Below, piece after piece: positions 16,480 to 24,214 of a stretch of 64,000 nucleotides of DNA. The notes under the pieces were generated by a model, which made no database searches, was not told the DNA's origin, and worked only from the letters and a program-made list of their open reading frames with translations. Source of the stretch: Cupriavidus malaysiensis (lineage in GTDB: Bacteria > Pseudomonadota > Gammaproteobacteria > Burkholderiales > Burkholderiaceae); contig NZ_CP017755.1 in the NCBI RefSeq assembly GCF_001854325.1, positions 3,324,587 through 3,388,586 of the forward strand, in the 5' to 3' direction. The position numbers and the translations under genes are program-made. Each line of letters begins with the position of its first letter. The stretch's first letter is position 1.

Positions 16480-16534
16480 ACCACCTGGCGCCCCGCGCCG
16501 GCCGCTTGCCATGCCGCCGCTTGCCATGCCGGCG

Positions 16535-16930
16535 TCATCGATCGCCGCGCGCAGCGAGGCCGTCCACGAACTGTTCCAGTTCGCTGCCGGGATCCTCCGC
16601 CCCGGTGTTCTCGACGCAGGCGGCGCTGTCGTCCGCGTCGAGCGGCCAGAGTGCGCGGGCCGGCTCGCGCGCCGTGCCGATACGGCGCCGGCGCACGTGT
16701 CCGCCGGCGTCGCGCAGCGCCTGCTCCGCGGCCCCCTGCAAGTCGCCACCGTTCACGAGGACGATGGCGCCGCCTTCGTGCGCATAGGTGGCGGCGCGGC
16801 GCCCGCCGAGGCGGCACAGCCGGACCTCACGCACCGGGATGCCCATCCGGTAGAGCGACGCCACGGCCTGGCGCGCGGCCGCGCCATCGGCGAATTTCGC
16901 TGTCAGTACGGATCTCATCGTGGATCTCAT
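16535..16930 (-). CDS. Unrecognised 131-aa protein
   Basis: ATG 16930 has GGAGGG eight bases upstream; an internal ATG at 16918 would give MRSVLTAKF. The first 90 residues look like a compact alpha/beta domain (SVLTAKFADGAAARQAVASL, then MGIPVREVRLCRL, then GGAIVLVNGGDLQGAAEQAL). It resembles the heat-shock/stress protein repeat domains with strand-helix-strand pairs that recur next to BON genes in Burkholderiales, but I cannot name it. The tail is acidic. It lies 27 bases after a BON gene and probably shares its transcript, which would start at the SDR gene upstream. Confidence 0.6.
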   Translation of the reverse strand: MRSTMRSVLTAKFADGAAARQAVASLYRMGIPVREVRLCRLGGRRAATYAHEGGAIVLVNGGDLQGAAEQALRDAGGHVRRRRIGTAREPARALWPLDADDSAACVENTGAEDPGSELEQFVDGLAARGDR

Positions 16931-16957
16931 CGCTTCTGCCCTCCGTCCGGTGCGGCG

Positions 16958-17539
16958 TCAGTCCTGCACATGGGGCGGGCGGACGCTGACCAGGTTGTGC
17001 ACCCGCCCGACGCCGTAGATGTCGAAGCCGATCCAGTCCAGGCGCCGCCTGAACCGTTCCTCGGGCACCTCGCCATGGAAGGTCGCAACGCCGCCCCTGA
17101 CTTCGACCCATACCCGGCTGAAGGCAGTGCCTTCCTGAGGCTGCCGCAGGCGGGCCAGCAAGGCATGGTGCAGGCGCAGGTCGACAGCGCCGCCGGATGG
17201 TGCCGCAGCGGATTCGCTGCGTTCCTGCAGGCCGGCATGCCGGCCTGCCGCGAAGGCTTCCTCGAAGGCGTCGGCATAGCCGGCGCGATAGCCGCGCCGA
17301 TAGGCCTCGCGCAGCGGCGGCGGCAGGGGAAGGCTGCCATAGGCGCGTGCCGGCATCCTGGCCAGGCGGGGATCACCGGGCGCTTCGCGCGGCAGCCTTT
17401 CGCGCTGGTTGCCGTAGCGTCCGCCGCTCAGGTCCCGCACGCGGCCGGGCCGATAGGGGTCGGCCACGTCGCTGTACCCTTGTTCCGTGCCGCCGTAGCG
17501 GCGCTCCGCGCGCCAGCGGCGGGTTTCGTCTTCAGGCAT
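16958..17539 (-). CDS. BON-domain protein with long basic N-terminus
   Basis: A 193-residue protein. Of two in-frame ATGs, 17539 (MPEDETRRW) sits seven bases after AAGGAGA, whereas 17545 abuts it, so 17539 is chosen. Residues 1-110 are Arg/Tyr/Gly-rich with a helical stretch (LREAYRRGYRAGYADAFEEA). A BON domain occupies about 125-190 (VDLRLHHALLARLRQ, then VWVEVRGGVATFHGEVPEER, then VHNLVSVRPPHVQ). No signal peptide is seen, so it is probably cytoplasmic, unlike the OsmY-like protein at 4330. It follows the SDR gene by 19 bases. Confidence 0.75.
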   Translation of the reverse strand: MPEDETRRWRAERRYGGTEQGYSDVADPYRPGRVRDLSGGRYGNQRERLPREAPGDPRLARMPARAYGSLPLPPPLREAYRRGYRAGYADAFEEAFAAGRHAGLQERSESAAAPSGGAVDLRLHHALLARLRQPQEGTAFSRVWVEVRGGVATFHGEVPEERFRRRLDWIGFDIYGVGRVHNLVSVRPPHVQD

Positions 17540-17558
17540 GGCCATTCTCCTTGCGACG

Positions 17559-18416
17559 TCATCCGTTGACGACCTCGCCACCATTGATGTGCAAGACCTG
17601 CCCCGTGACATAGCTCGCCGCATCGGAGGCCAGGAACACGTAGCCCGCCGCGGCCTCGAACGGCTGCCCCGGACGGCCCATGGGCGTGGACCTGCCGAAC
17701 TCGGCGACCTGCCCGGGCGGGAACGTCGAGGGAATCAGCGGGGTCCAGATCGGCCCTGGGGCGACGGCGTTGACGCGAATGCCGCGCTTGACCACCTGCA
17801 GCGCCAGGGAGCGCGTGAACGACACGATCGCACCTTTCGTGGCCGAGTAGTCGAGCAGATGCGCGCTGCCACGATAGGCGGTCACCGAAGCGGTGTTGAC
17901 GATGGCGCTGCCGGCCTGCAGGTGCGGCAGAACGGCACGCGTGAGGTAGAACATCGAAAACACATTGCTGGCGAAGGTCGATGCGATCTGCTCGTCGTCG
18001 ATCTGCTCGAGCGCCGTCTGCACATGTTGTTCGCCGGCATTGTTGACCAGGATGTCGAGATGCCCGGACCAGGCCAGCGCCGCCTTGGCCGTGGCATCCG
18101 CCGCGCCGGGAACCGACAGGTCTCCCGGCAGCAACAGGCTGCGCCGGCCCGCGGCGCAGACCAGGCGCTCGCTTTCGCGCGCGTCGTCCTCCTCGTCCAG
18201 GTACGCGATCGCCACGTCGGCGCCTTCGCGCGCGAACGCCACGGCGATGGCCCTGCCGATGCCGCTGTCGGCGCCGGTCACCAGCGCCACCTTGCCCGCC
18301 AGCCGTCCGCTGCCGGCGTAGTCGCCCGCACCGCTATCCGGCCGTGGCGTCATGGCCGACTCCAGGCCGGGCTGCCGCTCCTGGTGCTGCGCTGGAACTT
18401 GCGTGGGTGTCGCCAT
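17559..18416 (-). CDS. Short-chain dehydrogenase (YghA/glucose-dehydrogenase-like)
   Basis: A 285-residue SDR; AAGGGGGG precedes ATG 18416. A 40-residue Gln/Pro-rich leader typical of YghA-like SDRs is followed by VALVTGADSGIGRAIAVAFA, VNNAGEQHV, TASVTAYRGSAHLLDYSATK (catalytic Ser, Tyr, Lys) and LHINGGEVVNG. Family members oxidise or reduce aldehydes, alcohols or sugars with NADP(H) and are often general-stress proteins (for example GsiB-linked YhdF/YdaD in Bacillus). Candidate sigma-54 element at 18498-18512. It probably heads an operon with the BON gene and the 131-aa protein downstream. Confidence 0.85.
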   Translation of the reverse strand: MATPTQVPAQHQERQPGLESAMTPRPDSGAGDYAGSGRLAGKVALVTGADSGIGRAIAVAFAREGADVAIAYLDEEDDARESERLVCAAGRRSLLLPGDLSVPGAADATAKAALAWSGHLDILVNNAGEQHVQTALEQIDDEQIASTFASNVFSMFYLTRAVLPHLQAGSAIVNTASVTAYRGSAHLLDYSATKGAIVSFTRSLALQVVKRGIRVNAVAPGPIWTPLIPSTFPPGQVAEFGRSTPMGRPGQPFEAAAGYVFLASDAASYVTGQVLHINGGEVVNG

Positions 18417-18497
18417 GGTGCCCCCCTTGCGTTCGATGTGCCGGCATCTGCCGCCACCGGCGCCGGGTCCGTGGCGCCGCCCCGTCCTGAAGCCGCC

Positions 18498-18512
18498 GCA
18501 AGATCCATGCCG
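18498..18512 (-). promoter_or_regulatory. Candidate sigma-54 promoter for the SDR/BON unit
   Basis: The minus strand reads CGGCAT, five bases, TTGC. The -12 box is complete, 8 of 10 positions match, and spacing is 12. It lies 82 bases before ATG 18416. Confidence 0.45.
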
Positions 18513-18717
18513 CGTTTCGGGCCCGGCGATCGCGCACGGTTGGTTGGCGGCCTCCTGCTTCGCGCAGCACGGACGTGCGCCGGCACCGCGCGGCGGGCGC
18601 CTGCGCTCATGCGCAAGCGGTACGATCTGCCTGCCCGCGGCACCGGCCCGCCGGGCAAGGCGGGCGGCGATGGCGCGACGCGCCGTCGCTGGCACAGCCG
18701 CCATCAGCGGACCGCCG

Positions 18718-19485
18718 TCATTGTTCGGCATAAGCCCACAACAACCCTCCGTCGATCAGCAAGGAGGCACCGGTGATGTAGTCACCGTCCGCACTGGCCA
18801 GGAAGGCCGCCAACCCGGCCACGTCTTCCGGCGTGCCGAGCCGGCGCAGCGGAATGTTATCCAGCAGGTCCGCCATCTCGCGCGGATTGGCTTGCAGCGA
18901 GCGGTTGATGGCGGTGCCGATGGCACCCGGCGCGATGTTGTTGACGGTGATGCCGAGCGGCGCCAGTTCGATGGCGAGGTTGCGCGTCAGCATGCGCAGC
19001 CCGCCCTTGCTGACGCAATAGCTGGTGAAGTGGGGAAAGCACAGGTCCTCATGCACCGAACTGATGTTGATGATCCTGCCTCCCGCACCGACGGCGCGGC
19101 GATGCCTGGCAAAAGCCTGCGCCAGGAAGTACGGCCCCTTGAGGTTGGTCTCCAGCACCAGGTCGTAGTCGGCCTCGGTGGCGTCGAGGAAGGGCGCGCG
19201 GACTTCGACGCCGGCATCGTTGACCAGTAAGTCGATCGCGCCGGCGGCGGCGATTCCCTCGTCCATCAGGCGGGTGAGCTGCGCCACGTCCCTGACATCG
19301 GCGGCGACGATGAACGCTCGCCGCCCCGCCGCGCGGACCGCCTGCGCCGTCTGCTCGGCAGCCGCATTGCAGTGATGCGCCGCCACTACGACGTCCGCGC
19401 CTTCCTGCGCGAAGCGGATGGCGATGGCGCGCCCGATGCCGCTGCCGCCGCCGGTGACCAGCGCGGTTCTGCCCGCCAGTCTCAT
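18718..19485 (-). CDS. Short-chain dehydrogenase (glucose 1-dehydrogenase-like)
   Basis: A 255-residue classical SDR: TALVTGGGSGIGRAIAIRFA, then LVNDAGVEV (Asp where Asn is usual in NNAG), NISSVHEDLCFPHFTSYCVSK (catalytic Ser, Tyr, Lys) and the closing ITGASLLIDGGLLWAYAEQ. The AAHHCNAAAEQ after the second strand and the closing motif resemble glucose 1-dehydrogenases. No ribosome binding site is evident; instead its ATG overlaps, as ATGA, the stop of a proline-rich frame (19482-19811), so it may be translated by coupling. Substrate unknown. Confidence 0.8.
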   Translation of the reverse strand: MRLAGRTALVTGGGSGIGRAIAIRFAQEGADVVVAAHHCNAAAEQTAQAVRAAGRRAFIVAADVRDVAQLTRLMDEGIAAAGAIDLLVNDAGVEVRAPFLDATEADYDLVLETNLKGPYFLAQAFARHRRAVGAGGRIINISSVHEDLCFPHFTSYCVSKGGLRMLTRNLAIELAPLGITVNNIAPGAIGTAINRSLQANPREMADLLDNIPLRRLGTPEDVAGLAAFLASADGDYITGASLLIDGGLLWAYAEQ

Positions 19486-19811
19486 GGCCGCCCGCTGGCC
19501 GCGCGAGCGGCGGCGGCGAGCACAGCGCGCCGCCAGGTCACAGCGGGCTGCGGCGCCGCCAGGCGCCACGGCATGGCAGCCTGGCGCCGCAGGACGCGGC
19601 ACGGCCACGATGCCGGCCATCCGGCCGCCACGGGGGCAGCCGAGCCACGCCCGCGAAGCGGCGGCCTGCTCTCGCTCGCCCGCATCGGCGGTGGCGGCGG
19701 CAGGTCGCCCGGGGGCGGGTCGTTGACCGGCTCCGGCGGTCCGGGTGGCGGCTCCGGCGGCGGTGTTTCAGGTTCTTTCGGCGGTATGGCGGGATCGGGC
19801 GTGATATGCAC
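19482..19811 (-). CDS. Proline-rich small protein with GTG start (tentative)
   Basis: A GTG at 19811 sits behind AAGGAG and opens a 109-residue frame starting HITPDPAIPPKEPETPPPEP, the look of short Pro-rich proteins found beside stress genes in Burkholderiales. After about residue 45 the sequence becomes Arg/Ala-rich and less convincing, so the gene may originally have ended near 19680. Its stop overlaps the SDR start as ATGA, which argues that translation does run through. An ATG at 19816 in another frame shares the same binding site but gives a basic, non-coding-looking product. Confidence 0.45.
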   Translation of the reverse strand: MHITPDPAIPPKEPETPPPEPPPGPPEPVNDPPPGDLPPPPPMRASESRPPLRGRGSAAPVAAGWPASWPCRVLRRQAAMPWRLAAPQPAVTWRRAVLAAAARAASGRP

Positions 19812-20196
19812 GGCATCTTCTCCTTGCCCCTGGCGTGCCGCCGCTGCCGGCCGGCGCCGCGCGCTCTGGCGAGCCGGTGCCGGTGTCCTGCTTCGGGGCC
19901 CTTCCGGGCCTGAGGCGTGCGCAGCTTCCCCGGGGTCTCGCACATTGAAATGGCAAGAACCGTGCCGAACCGGGCGGATTGCGGCGCCGAATCGCCGGGA
20001 CCGCTGCCATGCCACAGCGACCATGGCCGCCACGATTTCGCCAGCACGTCGTCCTATTCCTACAGCAGGATCGGACCGCTGCGGAAAGATACCGCCTTGA
20101 TTTCCCCCTACGCTAAACTCCAGCCGGTGAACTTCGCGCCGCCGCCGGGCGGCAAGGCAAGGGATCCGATCCGGAATCCACTACTGGGAGCACGCC
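19812..20196. other. Intergenic region with a near-palindromic sigma-54 element
   Basis: Between the leftward proline-rich/SDR unit and the rightward DUF3309 gene. It contains the element at 19951-19967, which scores on both strands. The rest, including a TTGATT-like hexamer at 20096, shows no clear signal. Confidence 0.5.
19953..19967 (-). promoter_or_regulatory. Candidate sigma-54 promoter, possibly bidirectional
   Basis: The minus strand reads CGGCAC, five bases, TTGC: 9 of 10 matches, correct spacing, 142 bases before GTG 19811. On the plus strand 19951-19965 reads TGGCAA, five bases, GTGC (8 of 10), directed towards the DUF3309 gene. Confidence 0.5.
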
Positions 20197-20355
20197 ATGG
20201 GCCTCGGCACAATCCTGCTCATCATTCTTCTCTTGCTACTGATCGGAGCGCTACCCGCCTGGCCGTACAGCGCGGGGTGGGGTTATTGGCCAAGCGGCGG
20301 ACTGGGCCTGGTGCTGCTGATCGTGCTGGTGCTCGTCTTCCTGGGCAGATTCTAG
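20197..20355 (+). CDS. DUF3309 small membrane protein, 52 aa
   Basis: ATG 20197 to TAG 20353-20355, with GGGAG upstream. The product starts MGLGTILLIILLLLLIGALP, continues with WPYSAGWGYWPSGGLG and ends in a second hydrophobic run LVLLIVLVLVFLGRF. This two-helix layout with a Trp/Tyr/Gly turn (AWPYSxxWGYxPSGGLG) is the DUF3309 signature. Members are tiny inner-membrane proteins of unknown role, frequent beside CsbD and BON genes in proteobacteria. Confidence in the gene is high despite its size because the family motif is complete. Confidence 0.9.
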   Translation: MGLGTILLIILLLLLIGALPAWPYSAGWGYWPSGGLGLVLLIVLVLVFLGRF

Positions 20356-20657
20356 GGCCGTGCAGCGGCCTCGCAAGCCTTACATCGGGCGGCAATACTT
20401 ACCGCCGGCGATGGCATGCGGTGCGGGCATGCCGCCTTGCGCGCGGCCCGCCGGGGCCGCCTGTACGCACGGCACGGATTATGCGGGAGAGCAGAGGTGC
20501 AAGGAGGCAGGAAAACGCCGCCTGCGCACGCGCTGCGCCGACACCGCGACGCGGCCGGACGTTGCCCATCGCGCACGGTCGCGCGCCGACAGGCCTCGGG
20601 GCGTCGACGCTGGCGGTGTGCGGCGTGCGGCGTCATTCACAGCTAGGAGAGCGAACC
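20356..20657. other. Gap between DUF3309 and CsbD genes
   Basis: These 302 GC-rich bases carry no convincing frame. Several GG-to-GC pairs occur one base off the sigma-54 spacing and were not accepted. No terminator hairpin with a T tract was found. Confidence 0.5.
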
Positions 20658-20861
20658 ATGAACTGGGATCAGATCGAAGGCAAATGGGATCAAGCCAAGG
20701 GGAAGGTGAAGGAAAAGTGGGGAAAACTCACGGACGATGATCTGACTTACATCAACGGCAAGCGCGACCAGCTCGCCGGGCGTCTCCAGGAACGCTACGG
20801 ATACACCAAGGAAAGAACGGAAGAAGAAATGAAGGCGTGGGAACGGGATACGCGCTGGTAA
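20658..20861 (+). CDS. CsbD family stress protein
   Basis: A 67-residue protein; TAGGAGA precedes ATG 20658. MNWDQIEGKWDQAKGKVKEK, then GKLTDDDLTYINGKRDQLAG and a C-terminal EEEMKAWERDTRW are the complete CsbD pattern (YjbJ in E. coli). These are abundant hydrophilic proteins induced by sigma-B in Bacillus and by stationary or osmotic stress in proteobacteria; the molecular role is unknown. The length is standard. It stands alone, with no downstream partner on the strand for 441 bases. Confidence 0.93.
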   Translation: MNWDQIEGKWDQAKGKVKEKWGKLTDDDLTYINGKRDQLAGRLQERYGYTKERTEEEMKAWERDTRW

Positions 20862-21302
20862 AACCAGATAACGGGGCGCGTGATGCGGCGGGCGGGGATG
20901 CCAAGGCGGCGTCCTCGCCCGCTCCTGCTTCCACCCTCTCCGTTTCCCGCTCGGACACTACGGTCCACGCACGTACCAGGGCGCGATCTTGTCCGGCACG
21001 CTCGCGTAGCCCCGGCCCGTCTGGATGCCTGCGGCTTTGTCTCGCCGGCGCCAGCCTGGCGCGGCTGCCCGGCCGCCACCGGTCGAAAGTTCGCGCGGCG
21101 GTTGCAAAAGTTACAAGGTCATCGGCTTCAGCGGCCCTTGCCGCCCCAGGACGCATTGCCGGCGCGCCTCGACACGAAGCCTGAGACCTGCGCGGCGCGT
21201 GCCTCGCGCGCCGCCGTCGCCCCGCTGTGCTTGCGACGCATCACTGCCTGGGCCGCGTGCCGGCATGGCTGATGCGAGGTTGCTCGCCAAGGAGGTATCG
21301 CC
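20862..21302. other. Gap upstream of the ThDP-enzyme operon
   Basis: These 441 bases have no convincing frame. A 12-spaced GG/GC element at 21261-21275 (CGGCAT, five bases, ATGC; 7 of 10) lies just before the operon start and is too weak to list as a promoter. AAGGAGG at 21289 is the ribosome binding site of the next gene. Confidence 0.5.
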
Positions 21303-23120
21303 ATGCACCCCACGGTTGCCGACTTCGTCCTCAAACGCCTGCGCGAATGGGGCATCTACCGCATCTATGGCTATCCCGGGGACGGGATCAATGGCCTGAT
21401 GGGGGCTTTCGGCCGAGCCCGCAATGATCCCGAATTCATCCAGGTACGCCATGAGGAGCTGGCTGCCTTCATGGCTTGCGCCCATGCCAAGTTCACTGGC
21501 GAAACGGGCGTGTGCCTGGCCACTTCCGGCCCCGGCGCCATCCATCTGCTCAACGGGCTGTATGACGCCCGCCTCGATCACCAGCCGGTCGTTGCCATCG
21601 TCGGCCAGCAGAAGCGCGCGGCGCTGGGCGGCGACTACCAGCAGGAAGTCGACCTGATCACCCTGTTCAAGGATGTCGCCGGTGCCTTTGTCGCCATGGC
21701 GGTCGATCCCGCGCAAGTGCGCCATCTGGTCGACCGTGCCGTACGTATCGCCCGCGAGCAGCGTACCGTGACCTGCATCATCCTTCCCAACGATCTGCAG
21801 AACCTTCCCGCCGTCCCGGTCCCGCCACGCCAGCACGGCACGGTGCATAGCGGCATCGGTCACACCGCGCGGGCGAAGGTACCCGACCTGGTCGAGCTGC
21901 GCATCGCGGCCGATGTCCTGAACCAGGGCAGGAAGGTCGCCATGCTGGTTGGCGCGGGGGCTCTCGATGCGACCGACGAAGTCCTCGACGTCGCGCGCCG
22001 GCTCGGCGCCGGCGTGGCCAAGGCGCTGCTCGGCAAGGCGGCCGTGCCGGACGACGTGCCCTTCGTGACGGGTTCCATCGGCCTGCTTGGCACCAAGCCG
22101 AGCTGGGACCTGATGAACGGTTGCGATACCCTGCTCATGGTCGGCTCCGGCTTTCCATACTCGGAATTCCTGCCGAAGGAGGGCGACGCCCGCGGCGTCC
22201 AGATCGACATCGATGCGCGCATGCTCAACCTGCGCTACCCCATGGAGGTGTGCCTGCAGGGCGATAGCGGGGCGACCCTGCGCGCGCTGCTGCCCTTGCT
22301 GAAGCAGAAGCCGCTCGATTGGCAGCAGGAGATCGAGAAGAACGTCAGCCGCTGGTGGGACGTGCTGGCCAGCCGCGCCGCCGTCGAAGCGCACCCGATC
22401 AACCCGCAGCGCGTCTTCCACGAGTTGTCGCTACGCCTGCCCGACCGCTGCATCCTCACCTGCGACTCCGGCTCGGCCGCCAACTGGTACGCACGCGACC
22501 TGCGCATCCGCCGCGGCATGATGGCCTCGCTGAGCGGCGGCCTGGCCACCATGGGGCCCGCGGTGCCTTATGCGATCGCCGCCAAGTATGCGCATCCGGA
22601 CCGGCATGTGATCGCCATGGCCGGCGACGGCGCCATGCAGATGAACGGCATCAATGGCTTGATCACCATTGCGCGCGACTGGCGCAAGTGGAGCAACCCG
22701 GGCTTGACCGTCATGGTGCTGAACAATGGCGACCTCAACCAGGTGACGTGGGAACAGCGGGTCATGGAAGGCGATCCGAAGTTCCCGGTGTCGCAGGACG
22801 TGCCCACGTTCGGCTACGCGAAGTTCGCCGAGGCGCTCGGGCTCAACGGCATCCGGGTGGACCGCGCGGACGCGGTCGGCCCGGCCTGGGAGCAGGCCCT
22901 CGGCGCGCAGGTGCCGACCGTGCTGGAGATGGTCACGGATCCGGATGTGGCGCCGCTGCCTCCCCATGTCACCGTCAAGCAGGCGCGGGCCTACTTCACC
23001 GCCATGCTGCGCGGCGACGACGACGCCGGCGGGACCCTGCGCGCGGCCTTCATGCAGGTCTGGGAATCGCTCTTCCCGTCCAGCGAACGCCGCCACGCTG
23101 AAGCCGAGGAGCATCGATGA
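21303..23120 (+). CDS. Thiamine-diphosphate-dependent enzyme, PoxB/acetolactate-synthase family
   Basis: A 605-residue protein behind a near-perfect AAGGAGG. All three family domains are present. The Pyr domain holds the activating glutamate in VRHEELAAFMACAHAKFTGE, then CLATSGPGAIHLLNGLYDA. The middle domain runs about 195-330. The PP domain holds the metal/ThDP motif MAGDGAMQMNGINGL, ending in the paired Asn of VMVLNNGDLNQ. The family decarboxylates 2-keto acids such as pyruvate or oxalyl-CoA. It heads a coupled operon with an enolase-superfamily enzyme, an FAD/Fe-S oxidoreductase and an ASRT homologue. That context suggests catabolism of a sugar acid or hydroxy acid; the substrate is open. 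Confidence 0.88.
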   Translation: MHPTVADFVLKRLREWGIYRIYGYPGDGINGLMGAFGRARNDPEFIQVRHEELAAFMACAHAKFTGETGVCLATSGPGAIHLLNGLYDARLDHQPVVAIVGQQKRAALGGDYQQEVDLITLFKDVAGAFVAMAVDPAQVRHLVDRAVRIAREQRTVTCIILPNDLQNLPAVPVPPRQHGTVHSGIGHTARAKVPDLVELRIAADVLNQGRKVAMLVGAGALDATDEVLDVARRLGAGVAKALLGKAAVPDDVPFVTGSIGLLGTKPSWDLMNGCDTLLMVGSGFPYSEFLPKEGDARGVQIDIDARMLNLRYPMEVCLQGDSGATLRALLPLLKQKPLDWQQEIEKNVSRWWDVLASRAAVEAHPINPQRVFHELSLRLPDRCILTCDSGSAANWYARDLRIRRGMMASLSGGLATMGPAVPYAIAAKYAHPDRHVIAMAGDGAMQMNGINGLITIARDWRKWSNPGLTVMVLNNGDLNQVTWEQRVMEGDPKFPVSQDVPTFGYAKFAEALGLNGIRVDRADAVGPAWEQALGAQVPTVLEMVTDPDVAPLPPHVTVKQARAYFTAMLRGDDDAGGTLRAAFMQVWESLFPSSERRHAEAEEHR

Positions 23121-24214
23121 GCGGCGGCGATTCAATGCGGCTCCAGGCCATCGAAGCGCGCGCCTACCGCATTCCGACCGAAACGGCGGAGTCCGACGGC
23201 ACGCTGTGCTGGGACAGCGAGACGCTGGTCGTCGTCAACGTGTCGGCCGGCGGCATCACGGGAATGGGCTACGGCTACTCCGATGCCTCCGCGGCAGCGC
23301 TGATCGGACAGCGCCTGGCGCCTTGCCTGGTGGGCCGGAACGCGTTCGCGGTCGAAGCGTGCTGGCAGGCGATGGCCGCTTCGGTACGCAACCTGGGACG
23401 CTCCGGCTTGTGCGCGCAGGCCATCGCAACCGTGGACATCGCGCTCTGGGACCTCAAGGCACGCCTGCTCGGCGTGTCGCTGGCGCGCCTGCTCGGCGTC
23501 GTGCGCGACGCCGTGCCGGCCTACGGCAGCGGCGGCTTCACCAGCATGAACCTGATGCAATTGCGGGAGCAGGCGAAAGCCTGGAGCGAAGCGGGCTTCG
23601 GCCGCATCAAGATCAAGATCGGACGCGACCCCGCCGGCGACGTGGCACGTGTCAGCGCCGCGCGGCAGGCGGCCGGCCCGAAGACGGAGCTGTACGTGGA
23701 CGCCAATGGCGCCTACCGGGTCGCCCAGGCGATCGGCTTGGCGCACCAGTTCGCCGACTACGACGTGAGCTGGCTCGAAGAACCCGTATCGTCCGACGAC
23801 ATCGCCGGCCTGCGCCAGGTCCGCCGGCACGCACCGCCCGGCATGGCGGTCTCCGCCGGGGAGTACGCCTTCACGGTGGACGACTTCCGGCGCCTGCTGC
23901 AGCGAGGCGCGGTGGATGTGCTGCAGGCCGACGCAAGCCGTTGCGGCGTCACGGGCTGGTTGCAGGCCGCTGCGTTATGCGAGGCCTTCCATACGCCGTT
24001 GTCCAGCCATTGCGTGCCAGCGCTGCATGCGACGCTGTGCTGCGTCGCGCAGCCGGCCATCCACGTCGAAGTCTTCCATGATCACGCGCGTATCGAACAC
24101 ACCCTGTTCGACGGCGTGCCGCCCTTGCGGGACGGCTGCCTCCGGCCATGGCAAGACGCGCCGGGATTCGGCCTGACCTTCAAGGAGAGGGACGCGCAAT
24201 GCTATCTCGTCTAG
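23117..24214 (+). CDS. Enolase-superfamily (mandelate racemase/dehydratase-like) enzyme
   Basis: A 365-residue protein starting in the ATGA overlap with the ThDP gene; an internal ATG at 23135 is also possible. The barrel carries KIKIG (Lys-x-Lys acid/base), metal-ligand acids in LYVDANGAY, WLEEPV and VSAGEYAF, then LQADASRCGVTGW and LSSHCVPALHA. Asp and His in the last two would form the His-Asp dyad of the mandelate-racemase subgroup, whose members are mainly acid-sugar dehydratases and racemases. The capping domain (IPTETAESDGTLCWDSETLV) is complete. It should bind Mg and abstract an alpha proton of a carboxylate. Its stop overlaps the start of the large oxidoreductase by 16 bases. Confidence 0.85.
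   Translation: MSGGDSMRLQAIEARAYRIPTETAESDGTLCWDSETLVVVNVSAGGITGMGYGYSDASAAALIGQRLAPCLVGRNAFAVEACWQAMAASVRNLGRSGLCAQAIATVDIALWDLKARLLGVSLARLLGVVRDAVPAYGSGGFTSMNLMQLREQAKAWSEAGFGRIKIKIGRDPAGDVARVSAARQAAGPKTELYVDANGAYRVAQAIGLAHQFADYDVSWLEEPVSSDDIAGLRQVRRHAPPGMAVSAGEYAFTVDDFRRLLQRGAVDVLQADASRCGVTGWLQAAALCEAFHTPLSSHCVPALHATLCCVAQPAIHVEVFHDHARIEHTLFDGVPPLRDGCLRPWQDAPGFGLTFKERDAQCYLV

Noticed and set aside
19538..19816. ATG frame beginning MPCISRP sharing the ribosome binding site of the proline-rich frame
   Set aside because: Arg/Pro-rich product with poor codon pattern; the GTG frame is more plausible and coupled to the SDR.
20500..20657. Sigma-54 element before the CsbD gene
   Set aside because: Several GG and GC pairs occur but are spaced 11 or 13 bases, or match at 5 of 10 positions.
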